A stretch of DNA of 64,000 nt from Struthidea cinerea (Eukaryota > Chordata > Aves > Passeriformes > Corcoracidae), in NCBI GenBank assembly GCA_013397865.1, contig VZTI01001176.1, positions 761,856 through 825,855 of the forward strand. The letters are read 5' to 3'. The notes under the pieces were generated by a model that was given only the letters and a program-made list of their open reading frames with translations, had not been told where the DNA came from and did not search any database. Made by a program: the position numbers and the translations under genes. Shown here piece by piece: positions 1 through 11,800 of this stretch (its first letter is position 1; each line of letters opens with the position of its first letter).

Positions 1-1452
1 TAGCACTGCTAACAGGTGTTACCAGCTCTGCTCTTCTTCCTCTGCTTTCCATGAAAGCCCACCCTAAGTTTTAAGTGGCACTGTAAGGTCTACATCAAGC
101 TTTTCGAAGGAAAAGGACTTTCTTTGGTGGATTATGGTACTGTTCAATGCACATGCTACCAGAGACAGAGATACACATTGTTTTCATACAAGGAAAATAA
201 CCTGAACAGATTAATAAAGAATTGATATTTTACAGAAGAAAATGGGTATCTGCTCGTGCTTTGAATGAACCCATCTGTGTGGCTCACAGCAGCAAAAGCA
301 GTCAGAGTAACCACTAGAGGAGAGAGAAGGATTGTGTTGCAGTGCAGCTTCACATTTCTCATCGTAAGATGATATTTCTCATGCAGGATCTTTCCCTGCA
401 TGATGGGCGCTTGAGCTTAATTTTTCTTCACCATGGCAGTGGGTAGAGAACACCCGCTTTTCCTCCCTTCCCTAGCCCCTCTTCCTGCAATTCTGCCGGA
501 GTATGGAAGTGAGAGTGGTCTCTTAGAGAGCAACCGAGGGAAAATTTGGTCACTCTTGGGAAGAGCTCTAACCATTAGAAAAAGCTGCAAAAATATGGAA
601 GCATTTTTAGTCATGACTGAGTGTGAGGTGCCCACTCTTAAAAGCAAATTTGGAGCTGTGAATCCCAAGAGGCCAGAAATGTCATGCCTGGAGTTTAAGA
701 ATCAACTGCACTAAGTGTTTAAGTTGCTGGCACAGAGTTAGGCATCCCAGGAGTGGTGTTTTACTAGCTGTTTGCTCACTGTTGCCTGCACAAATGAAAA
801 GGTATCAGCAAAAAGAGAGGTATCCCTGAAACTGAACTTAGGAAATGGGTGTCCCTACAAAACTGACCTACAGCACTCCACCCCTTTATTCAACTAAGCA
901 CCTGCCAAACGCTGAGGATAAACTAAGTGGGAAAACTGTACACATCATGGATGGTGACTGCCTTGTGGAGAATGCACATGCAGCTGGACACCTGCTAAGG
1001 GGATGATCTGTCCCTCCCTACAACATCTGCCACTTGAGATGAACTTGTGGCTAAGAGGTGTTCTGGGCCTGTTCTCCTCACTGCTGTGGGGAGCCCAGAG
1101 ACTTTGCTGGCCAAAGTACAGGGCAACTGTACACGGAGCACACGCAAATGCTCCCACTCTCCAGGGGCAAAACCCCAGCTCTGCTTCCCAGAGGCAGCCT
1201 GAGCCATTAAATTGGCTCACACATTAGTTAAGAGGACTTCAAGCCTCTGAACAATGGGAGTACTTCACACACGTACAGCTCTGGAGTCCCAGCTAGCTCC
1301 CTGCTCATCTGAGTGGTGCTACGGCTCCCAAGCACAAGGTGCATGGTGTTACTTCATCACCAAGCAGGAAGGATAGGCACACAGCTCAGCAAAGCATCCC
1401 TACCTCTGGGATTAAAATACCCAGCAGATCTAAACCTTGTCTGTTGCTTTAT
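1..1452. other. Non-coding stretch, no gene recognised
   Basis: I see no recognisable exon, RNA gene or repeat here. Short open frames of up to about 93 codons exist on both strands (for example at 433-714 plus and 945-1220 minus), but they overlap each other antisense, have no domain I recognise and lie in ordinary mixed-composition DNA. I treat them as chance frames. Confidence 0.6.
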
Positions 1453-1902
1453 AGAATAACAGAATGTTTTGGGTTGGAAGGGACCTTAAAGTTCATCTAG
1501 TTCCAAACCCCTTGCTGTGGGCAGAGACACCTCCCACGAGATCAGGTGACGCAGACACCCATGCAACCGGGCCTTAAACACTGCCAGGGATGGGGCATCC
1601 ACAGCTTCTCTGGGCAACCTGTGCCAGTGCCTCACCATGCTCACAGTAAAAATTTTTTTCTGTGTATCTAACCTAAATTTCCCATCTTCCAGTTTGAACC
1701 CATTACTCCTTGTCCTGTCATTTCAGTTCCTCTTGAAGAGTCCCTCTACAGCTTCCTTGTGGGCCCTTCTAAGATATTGGAAGGCTGCTATGAGGTGTCC
1801 ACGCAGCCTTCTCTTATCCAGGCTGAACAGCCCCAACATTCTCAGCCTGCCTTCACAGGGAGGTGCTCCAGTCCCCTTACCAACTTTGCTGGCCATCTCT
1901 GG
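1453..1902 (-). mobile_element. CR1 LINE fragment, 5'-truncated, minus strand
   Basis: The plus strand shows the reverse complement of the avian CR1 3' end: an AGAATAACAGAATG start (the degraded terminal ATTCTATG-type repeat), then gggttggaagggaccttaaa, then the conserved CR1 tail with 'gatggggcatccacagcttc' and 'tgtgccagtgcctcaccatg'. Translated on the minus strand, the region near 1723-1908 gives CR1 ORF2 carboxy-terminal wording such as LRGHLIAAFQYLRRAHKEA. Only the last ~450 bp of the element is present, the usual outcome of incomplete reverse transcription in CR1. It is broken by substitutions and stops and cannot be active. The 5' edge near 1902 is approximate. Confidence 0.93.
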
Positions 1903-3390
1903 TAACAACTATCAGCCTCTGGTAACAGCTTGTGCAAAATACCACTTGTACACACTGTACCAAGTTTCTTTTGGTCTGTTGTCTCCTGTTCTGTTTCCAC
2001 CAGTACTTAAGTCTGAGCAAAGGGTAAGTTGGGACCCATTTAGGAACCTAAAGTAAAGCCTGAATGTGCAGCTGAAAGGACAGGGACTTCAAAGAACTTT
2101 GGTGCATGAATGGCAGTTGCTTCACTATCTCTTTCTTTAGCATAGGAGTGAATCAAGGACAAGCTCTGAAGCCTGCTCTAGTGCCTGGTTAGTACACAGG
2201 AAGAAGAAAGTCCAAACTTCTGCTCATCAAAGCCCAGAGGGCTTTGCTGTGAATATGGCCTTGTATATCATCTGCCAGACAGGTGAATGTTTTCCATGGC
2301 GTAATCTGCTTCTGTAAAGAAATGTAGGTGTCACATTTATCATCAGTGTTTTGATTGTGGGCCACAAAGAACACTTAAATACCACCATTTGGGCATTTCA
2401 TATAAGAAGCAATATCATTAAAAAAGATGACCTTCTGCCACAGATCACAGAACCATGCCTCAGAGATGTGAATTCTCTGGATAATCTATTCAAGTGTTAA
2501 ACTTTCTTGGTAAAGTACTTGAATTATTTGTAACAAGACATGCTAAATTCACCCAGCACAAGGCTACTTCTGAACAAAAACAGGCATTAAAACATAGCCA
2601 TATATCCTATTAACTAGCGTATCTCCCTGTTTAGTAAGGAAATGTCATCACATTTGTTACAAAGGCAAACAGCAACATACCAAAACAGGATCCAATTTTT
2701 CTAAATAAATAAATCAATGATGTGTCAAAAATTAACAGATGAGTTAATATACCCGATGTTATCAAAACCAGATGGTGCTTCATAATATTCATCCTGTTCA
2801 GTCAAACCCTGAATATATTCTGGACCATCAGTATATAAAATAGGATGCTGCTATTTGTGATGGCAAACAAAAGCAATCATGCCTGCCAAGCACATACTAT
2901 AACAGGCAGCATTTCAGCTCTGCTAGACAGAAAGTAATTAGAATGCTTTTAATGTCCAAAAGAATGATGCTGATAGGCTGCCACAGATGTGTAGATTTAT
3001 GAATATTTATATGGTGGTTTATAGCTGACACTTTTATCAGTTGAAGAAGATAAAATATCTGCCTGACTCAAAAGCTTGACAGTCAGGTTAATAAAATCTC
3101 ATTAAAGAGAATGACCTATGCAATTATATAGGATTTATTGTAATTCATTTTTGATTGTACTCTGCTTAAAGATGCAATTTCCCATTTCCTGATGCCAAAT
3201 TTAGGTTGCATATCAAGATCTACGTGGTTTTTAACTCCAAGCCATCACTAGAGGAAAGATATGCGTTCAGCATCTCGGTATCTTACACCTTTAAAGAAAA
3301 AAAATAAAAACCAATTTGATCTCCTGTTTGTCACTGCATCTTATGAAAACGGTGCAGGCAAGCAGCCGATCTATTTTCTTTCTGTTAAAA
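1903..3390. other. AT-rich non-coding DNA upstream of the CpG island
   Basis: No gene or known repeat is visible. The part from about 2880 to 3240 is AT-rich with homeodomain-type cores (for example GTAATTAG near 2934) and several ATTAAA or TTTATG words. It directly precedes a CpG island, the texture often seen in conserved regulatory DNA next to developmental genes. That is an inference; conservation cannot be judged from one sequence. Confidence 0.4.
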
Positions 3391-3399
3391 ACACCACCT

Positions 3400-4760
3400 C
3401 TCTATCAGCAGCCTCTCCATTACCAGCAGCTCCTCCGGTAGCCGGCCCCAGCCTGCCGCCCTCCCCGGCGGAGCGGAGCGGGGCTGAGCGGAGCGGAGTG
3501 GCCGGCCCGGGGCTCTCCCCGTCCGCCCCCGCCCCGCCGGCGGCGGCAGCAGCTCCCTCCCGCAGGTGCGCACCGGCCNNNNNNNNNNNNNNNNNNNNNN
3601 NNNNNNNNNNNNNNNNNNNNNNNNNNNNNNNNNNNNNNNNNNNNNNNNNNNNNNNNNNNNNNNNNNNNNNNNNNNNNNNNNNNNNNNNNNNNNNNNNNNN
3701 NNNNNNNNNNNNNNNNNNNNNNNNNNNNNNNNNNNNNNNNNNNNNNNNNNNNNNNNNNNNNNNNNNNNNNNNNNNNNNNNNNNNNNNNNNNNNNNNNNNN
3801 NNNNNNNNNNNNNNNNNNNNNNNNNNNNNNNNNNNNNNNNNNNNNNNNNNNNNNNNNNNNNNNNNNNNNNNNNNNNNNNNNNNNNNNNNNNNNNNNNNNN
3901 NNNNNNNNNNNNNNNNNNNNNNNNNNNNNNNNNNNNNNNNNNNNNNNNNNNNNNNNNNNNNNNNNNNNNNNNNNNNNNNNNNNNNNNNNNNNNNNNNNNN
4001 NNNNNNNNNNNNNNNNNNNNNNNNNNNNNNNNNNNNNNNNNNNNNNNNNNNNNNNNNNNNNNNNNNNNNNNNNNNNNNNNNNNNNNNNNNNNNNNNNNNN
4101 NNNNNNNNNNNNNNNNNNNNNNNNNNNNNNNNNNNNNNNNNNNNNNNNNNNNNNNNNNNNNNNNNNNNNNNNNNNNNNNNNNNNNNNNNNNNNNNNNNNN
4201 NNNNNNNNNNNNNNNNNNNNNNNNNNNNNNNNNNNNNNNNNNNNNNNNNNNNNNNNNNNNNNNNNNNNNNNNNNNNNNNNNNNNNNNNNNNNNNNNNNNN
4301 NNNNNNNNNNNNNNNNNNNNNNNNNNNNNNNNNNNNNNNNNNNNNNNNNNNNNNNNNNNNNNNNNNNNNNNNNNNNNNNNNNNNNNNNNNNNNNNNNNNN
4401 NNNNNNNNNNNNNNNNNNNNNNNNNNNNNNNNNNNNNNNNNNNNNNNNNNNNNNNNNNNNNNNNNNNNNNNNNNNNNNNNNNNNNNNNNNNNNNNNNNNN
4501 NNNNNNNNNNNNNNNNNNNNNNNNNNNNNNNNNNNNNNNNNNNNNNNNNNNNNNNNNNNNNNNNNNNNNNNGGCCCGAGGGGGCCGCGGGCTTCGACACC
4601 GCCCCGGCCCGCCGAGCGACGGCCGCCGCAAAAACTTTGTGTCCCCTCGGCCGGGCGCGGAGCCCCGCCGCCCGCCGGCCATCCCTCCCTCCCTCGCTCC
4701 CTCCCTTCCTCTCCCCGCACGGAGCGAGCCGCGGGCCCGCCTCCCCGGTTATTAGGGGTG
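3400..4760. promoter_or_regulatory. CpG island, probable promoter / first-exon region
   Basis: Composition switches abruptly from AT-rich to very GC- and CpG-rich at about 3430 and back at about 4750. The left shoulder (3430-3578) has GC-box-like GGGGC and CCGCCC words and a short GGAGC-type tandem near 3470-3500. The right shoulder (4572-4740) has many CGs and a CTCCC-type pyrimidine tract. A donor-like CGCAG|GTGCGC lies at about 3561-3571 on the plus strand. In birds such islands usually mark promoters, but direction and gene cannot be told because 993 central bases are missing. Open frames that read through the N run carry no information. Confidence 0.7.
3579..4571. other. Assembly gap (993 N)
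   Basis: Bases 3579-4571 are all N. The gap sits at the centre of a CpG island, where GC-rich avian DNA is commonly lost from short-read assemblies. The true length may differ from the N count. Any first exon or promoter core here is hidden. Confidence 0.99.
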
Positions 4761-5480
4761 AAATAAATAATGCCATAAATAAAAGTATTTGGGAGTCCAG
4801 GACCTGTCAGAGTTGATTAGGGCACAGAGGACATTTTCTTTCTCATTATGCAAAAGCATTTCATGGCGAAATAAAAGAGGTTTCGCTGTAAGTCATGCAT
4901 GTCAGATTTCCAGGAATCTGGGAGATTAATCACATTTAACATTATTTGCAACGCCCCCCGTCCGCTTTTTCCGAACTGCTTAAATGGGGCGGACGCGTGG
5001 GGCGCAAGCTGGTCCCGCTTCCCCCGCTCACGTTCCTCCCGTCGCCTGCCCGGGCTCTTTCAGGGACAGTTAAGAAATAATGAAACGATGGTGAAAGACA
5101 GGAGGAGAATGAGATGCCATCGTGAGACGTTTCTGAGAAATGGTGGAGATCTGGGTGAGATGGGAGACAGCTGAAACCGAATGATATGTTGAAGAAAAAT
5201 AAACGATAACAAACTGCTCGCTTGCTCTCCCCATTCTTTTCTGCGAGGCAATTTTATATTTTGCATTAACATTTCCCTTCTTCTGTCCCACTTCTCGCCT
5301 GCTTCTGTTGCTATAATTTATCAGGATTACAATAAACCTTCTGGCCTGTGGAAGTAAAATTGCAGAACACCTTAGTTGTATTTAAGTAGTGGCAGTGGGA
5401 AATCATTCCTCTGTCATCACGTGGAGTTTGGGCCACTTATTGCGGTCATCGCTCTCCCATTTCAGCTTATTTTATTTAGT
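4761..5480. promoter_or_regulatory. Candidate regulatory flank of the CpG island
   Basis: Directly after the island the sequence becomes AT-rich with dense short motifs: TGATTAG near 4813, TTATGCAAAA near 4846, TCATGCATG near 4893 and TTAATCACATTTAA near 4924. A second short CG-rich patch follows at about 4950-5060, ending in a pyrimidine run and CAG|G near 5060. This alternation suggests promoter-proximal regulatory DNA. The function is inferred from texture and position only. Confidence 0.35.
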
Positions 5481-8400
5481 CAGAGTTGGGCTTGCTGGAA
5501 ATGAAAAGCAACCCTTCTCTACTGATGATAATTAACTCCTGCAGTCTTCAACCCATCTACTGCAGAAAAGTGGAGCTAAGTTTTACAAGCCAGGCATTCT
5601 TTTCATGCAGGGTGTACCAGGACCTGGTTTTGGTTTTGATTTTTTTGACAAGTAGAACAAATCGATTCCTTGTAGCAGCCGAAAGCATCTAAGTAAAGGC
5701 TAGTGTAATAGAAATCGCTGTTTTACCTAAGCAAAATCAATCATAAGTCGCTTTGTTTCCTGACCAAGTCTGATCACTTGTGTTAAAAAAAAAAAAGTCG
5801 TACTGTAATGCACCAGAAAGACTGGAAATATGTGTGAGAGAAACTGTTCCCACTCAGAAATTAAATATGTCCTCTGCCTTGTCTCATCTGACTGGCCTCT
5901 GCCACAGCAGCTATTGGAGGTCAGTACTAAAATTGTATAAAGTTAGTATTAGACTCTTAATAGATTCAAATAAACAACCCAAAATTACTTTTTCAGGTGT
6001 CAACTATATTCATAGAGCTCACTACTCCTTGGTGTAGATGCCTACCCCTCAGCTCCTCATGGAGGAAACAACCCTTGCCTAACACGAGTCCTGTACCGAT
6101 GGAGAAAACCAGGGGTGACAGGTCACGTCTTCCAGGCAGAGGCTCCAGGGATCCAGGCAGGTCATTGGGCAGATGCTGGCTCTCCATGGACAGGAAGAGA
6201 GAAGCAGGTTTGGAGTTAATGGGGCTCAAAGCCACTGAAAGGAGGCGGGGACCTCATCTGTGAGGAAAACTGAATGTGCACTGAATTTCTTTCTGCTGAG
6301 GTTTTCGCCAGTGCCCATCACCAGCAAAATATCATTTCAGTTGTTTTTGGGAAAGCTGGGCTTTTCCTCTACTTTGCTTTCAGTGATTCTTTTGGGTATG
6401 TAAACCTAAAAAATGTGTTGATGTCTCCCTACCTTTCCTTTTATGATTTCCCCTGAGTTTCAGATGAGGGAGTCTGGTGTTGTGATCAAAAGATTGTGTT
6501 TTGTGACTAATCTTATGGGCTCCTGCAGGTCAGTCCTGTGATGTAAAAGTGTTTAATCCTGATGGTCCCACCTTTTCCTTTGTGGAATGCCCTTTTTTAA
6601 GGAAACACCATTTTGCTCCTGAGCTCTGTACAGGTATGCAGTCACTCTTGCAGGAGGACTACGTGCCTCTGGAATTGAGGAGAGTGGCCCTAGACTGGCA
6701 AATGGTCTTGAAGTACTGGGAGATGTCGCTGTGAGCGGTTTTAGGCTGCCCTTTTCCACGGCTGCTCCGCATGGCACAGCCTACAGCTCCCCTGTGGTCT
6801 CAGCATGTGGTAATGAAATTATTATTAACCAAACATTTAACTCTGAATTACAGCTCCAGTTTGGTTACACACTGGATGAAAACAGTTAACACATAGCCTT
6901 TACCTTGATCAACTAAAAAAAATCAGAAGCCTTAGCTGATACCAGCAGCTCATTTTCAGGAAGACAAACACCTTCATTTCCCTTAGACTTTGCCAGGACT
7001 TGGGATTTGACCCTGAAGAGAAGGTTGTGTCTTTCCCTACCTGTTTACTAATGCAAGTTTTCAGTGTTTCACTGACACTAAGGGCTGGAGATCTGTAACA
7101 GGATTATTGCAGAGCATTCTAAGTGGAAAAATGATGGGAAGTAACTGACCCTTGGAAAAAAACCTAATCAAAACAAAGACAACGGGCACAATGAAAAATA
7201 AGAAACCCAACATTGCTGCAGTCTATACTCCTCTGCTCCTAGAAATCATTGCAAAGAGAATATTTGTCAGTATATAGAAAAATACCCAATCTAGACACAG
7301 GCTATCAATCACTGAACATGCCTGTGTTGAAGGTACTGTGAGGTACTCAAAGAATAAAAGTGTGATTCATCTCTATCTTCCGAGCAGGGGCTAAATCTTG
7401 CTCCACTTATTCATGGGAGCAGTGCTCCTGTGATAACTAAAGCATGGAGGATTTGGCCATGAACTGCCAATATTGCTCTGCACATTTGGAGTGCATGATG
7501 AGAGCTGAGATTGGCAACTATCCTCTGTAATCTAAGCCACTCTGCAAGCAGGCTAGCCATAATTTGCTGCCCTAAACATTTAACCCTGGCTAGTTAATTT
7601 AAGCTTAGCTCAGTTGCTCATGTTTATGGATAAAGAAACAAAAGGGAAAGCATCAAAAGGAAAAGATGACTGTGGAATTCAATATTTCAGCAGCTGTTGA
7701 TAGGTAAATGTTATTGAAGTGTGGTATTCAAAACCAAAGGCCTGCATTTATGATAATGAGCCTAACAAGGAAATGAGATTGACACAGCAATTCTCTGTTT
7801 TTGTTGTCCCCTGAGGTTAGAGATTATGCAGTGCACGGTGCTGTTTTTAGCCTCTTTGGTGATTCCAACTGTGAGAGACAACGTTGTGCATATTTGTCAA
7901 GGTTGCACTTTAATCAGGTGACTCAGGAGCTTTTTGAGGGAGAATGGGAACTGTTGGTCTCACTTAAACCTTAATCCACATCCTATGTCAGAGATGCATC
8001 AGCCAAGCAGTGCAGCTTTTAGCCCCTTCTTTTCCCTTATGCTTACTCAGTGCCCTGCAAAAATGCTTTGAAAGAATTGAAATGTATCTATCATGGTTAC
8101 ATTGTATTTTGAGAATTACTGGAATGTTTCTCAGTGACATTAATTGGTTTTAAAATATTTTTGTCTTTCTAATTAGTGCAAGATTGATGAGCAGTGGAAA
8201 GGGCATTTATACACAGGCAGACACATATTTCCATGCTACATTTGTGTCTTAATAAAGTGGTTGCTAACTGGTTTGTTATGCTGAGTAAACACTGGAAAGA
8301 AAGAAAATGTCCTATAACTTTAGGAGGAGAGAATATCCTCTGTTTTAAATGGGATCACATGCTGTAAAAGAAACCCCGAGGGCTGGAAAATGGATAAATG

Positions 8401-8770
8401 AATTATTTAAATATAGTTAAAGGATACACAGGAAAAAGAAATGGCTCTGATACCCAATGTAGGGAAAATTATTAATATTTTAAGGAATCAATTGTGGACA
8501 CATGGAAAAGCTTGTTTTAATTAAAGATAGCTTACATAAAGGAGTTTCAAGCAGGGAGAAACAGTATAGGATACTTGTTGCTGTGAATTTTTTAGAAATA
8601 CATCATGGATAAAACAAATGACATAACATAGTCCAAACTTCCACCTGCCTTAAAACATCTTCACTATCTGTGTCGGGGTGTTTCAGAATAGCTTCACCTC
8701 TCTTGAGCATTAGCTCTTGCCCTAGCCCTTGCCCAAGCATGGTGCTCTCTCCTGGTCTTGGCCGTCACGT
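5481..8770. other. Non-coding stretch, no gene recognised
   Basis: I see nothing I can name. Open frames are short (at most about 88 codons) and overlap on opposite strands, for example around 5990-6260. There is no CR1 tail, LTR boundary or long simple repeat. Confidence 0.55.
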
Positions 8771-8806
8771 CTATAATGTAGAGTTGCTCTATAATGCATA
8801 GCTGCT
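8771..8806. repeat. 18-bp tandem duplication, two imperfect copies
   Basis: CTATAATGTAGAGTTGCT (8771-8788) is followed at once by CTATAATGCATAGCTGCT (8789-8806). The copies differ at three positions. It looks like a small local duplication; no function is implied. Confidence 0.8.
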
Positions 8807-11800
8807 CTTTGCAACACCTAGTCCTCATTTTGCAGCAGTTGGCACTTTGAGACCAGCATCTTGAGAGGTCTGCTGGCTGTGCACCTAAAGGCAGAGCTGG
8901 TGTTCCACAGGCTGGGACCCAGCTTCTTGACTAAACCTGAGCAACTCTCACTGGTCCTGCTGGCTCCTGCCCTTCATGTTGTCCAGGCTTGCAAAAAGGT
9001 GGTCCTTGCAGGTCAGAAGTCACACTGAGCTAGAACTCAGTTGGAGTAGAAAACGCTGATTTCCCCAAGTAGAGACTTCCCTGATATTTTGCACTGAAGT
9101 GTTACATTTGGGCCCAGCACTCACACAGCTTGGCCGCTGTTCAAAAATACGGTCAAATTTTGTCAAGCAAGCTGTGCACATCAGTTACAATGAAAACACA
9201 GATGGGATGGACAGAGGAAAACATCTGGATGCAGAATCTTCCTTAAACTCATCTAGATGGGGAACCTGACTGTGGTTTAAGCACAACAGGAAACACACAA
9301 TCAGCCTTGTGATGTTTACCGAGCAGAGAGTCAACTCAGCTTAATCTGATGAAAAACACAGGCCTGAAAGATGCCTGAAGATACCAACAGTGTTGGAGGC
9401 ATGGGAATGACATATGATTCTTTGCTGAAGTAAAGCTTCAGCTCATATTAGATGTCTTTCCCAGCTTTAAAGAGAGCCTAGGAGCCGAAGGGTGCAAATT
9501 CTTCCCTGCATTTCCCTTCATCACTATCCCGCTCTCAGGCAGCCCCTAAAACTTGCATGAAATAATGACAACAGTTTCATTTAAGAATGCAGAGTTCAAC
9601 CACTTCATGGAACTGAAATGAAGGGCTTCCTCTGCATTAGTAATCATGTAGAAGTAGCACTAGCAATCCTGTGGGACTTCCTAAAAACCTGGGGGCAGAA
9701 TAATTTCTTGCAGTCCAGAATAGAGGAAAGTGATGGGCAAAACCTGGAGTTTCCTGAGGCCTCAGTTGCACACTGACTGGTGCCCTGCAAAATGGCTCAG
9801 TTGTGAGTGGTTCCAAAATCTTTTAAACATAAACTGAATTGAATGCCACCTTAATAGAAATGGGGGGAAAAAAGGCAACAGCACATAAAGGAAAAACTTT
9901 GTGGAAATAGGGCCAGGAGACTGGTGAAGTTTCAAGTGAGAAGGAATTCCACCACTCTGCAAGTCTTTGTGCCTGGGAATGTGTCCACCACAAGCTGCAT
10001 TTGCTTAGGGAAAAAAAAAATAGGTGAAACCAGGTTTGCTCAATGGTAAATGCACAGATGCTGTATTTGCAGAGTCTGGAATTCACCTGATGCATCACCC
10101 ACCTCTGGCTCTCCACACACAGATGAGTTGCTACCAAAAGACATCCAGAGGTGATCTCAGAACAGTACTTCAAATAAGTAACCTTCTATAAAAATGTATG
10201 CTTTTATTTGTTTAAATGCAAAGGATCTGGGAAAGAAATTGATGAGATGTCTGTGGTTGTCTCAGATAATAATATGAGAATACCCTGAGCATCCATCAGC
10301 TTTACTTTTGTGATTACTCTATCATGAGAATCTCTTTATATCCTGAGCATCCTCATTATTATATTCTTGTTTCTTTACTATGTGACAGTGAGTTTGTGAC
10401 CCACAACAGAAGAACTTGCCCATTGATATCAACAGAGAGGTGAGAGTTAACCTTAGTTAATGCTCTATCTCTGAATCCTAATTTAAAATTGAGGAAGTCT
10501 TATAAAATCAGCCACTCTCCTTGGAAGTATCTACTGGGTTTGATGCTGGTTCTTCCATCCTTAGGTAGAATAAACAAGATCAGAATTTAGACAACTTACA
10601 TTATTTTAATCTGGACTAACATTTAAAAATTTATGAAAATCTTCCCAGCTGTTAGAAGAGTGGCTCTTCAAGGAAGCAAGGAAGACTGCATTTCTTGCTG
10701 TCCCTCCACAAACAACCATTTCACATATGTAGAATTTAGCTTGTTAAGAAAAAAGGCTTGTGGGTTTTTTTTTTTTTTTTTGTCTCCGTACTTCTTCAAC
10801 CACTTTTATTTTTTAATATTATGGTTGTTGTAATTTTCTTTTGCTGGGAAAAAATCCTCTCTGCTCAGCTCTGTTAATGATGGAGTAGACCATGATTTCC
10901 AAAGAAATTGTTGTTTTCTAACTATATATATGTATGAAAGCAAGATACTGTGGCTCCTGGAAAACCCAGGTGTCAAAAAAAGACAGCTGTCCAGGTTCAA
11001 AAGAGAATCCATTGCCCCGGTACATCTAACCAAAGCATGAGCACAGACATAGCCTTTCTTTCTTTACAATTGCAGACTTGCAGACAGACACATTTGCACC
11101 CAGAAAACTGGAAAACTAAATATTAAAACCTGACACTTACACATTTAAGATTTCACCTGTTCGCTTACATAGATTAAAAATGCAAATGAAGCTGGCTTCA
11201 ATGAGATGCTGACCTGAGATCAAGCTTTCTGAAGACAGGCTCTTTCCATTTCCCTCAGAAGAAAGAAAAAAGAGTTGAGAGTTTTTATTCACCTGGATGA
11301 AAAAAAAAATGCAAGAACTATTTATAAATATGTATGAATAAATATTTAATTATATATGTGCTGAATGGTTTAGCTGTTGTTCAGCAAATACATAATTTGT
11401 TAATTTTGCCTGCTTCCACTGAATAATTTATTCATCAGATCAGCTCTTTTAATATTCACTAGATGATCGGCTGATCAAATCCTGTTAGCTGAATATGTTA
11501 TTTGATTTTTTTTGCCCTTTTCAAAAAGCACTTAGTCTATTGGAAGAACATTGCTGTGATTTATTAGTGGTACATTCCATCCAGTCCATGGTGACATTCT
11601 TCAAGAGTAACCTCCGAAGACAGTAGATATTTTGCTCTTGTCATATGATATTAAACTTTGGCAATCCTGACACGTATTAGGTGTCTTTGACCAGGGAAAT
11701 AAAACACTATGTCCAACAGTACACTTTTGTGTCACAAATTCATGACAATACATGTATGGTGTATTTTATTTTTCATTTGATGACTGAATATTGAATTATT

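Noticed and set aside
1637..2056. 139-codon plus-strand frame
   Set aside because: It is largely the antisense of the CR1 fragment at 1.45-1.90 kb.
3261..4816. Long open frames on both strands across the gap (up to 501 codons)
   Set aside because: Most of the length is N, which contains no stop by definition. The flanking residues are the Pro/Ala/Arg/Gly mix expected from any CpG island in any frame.
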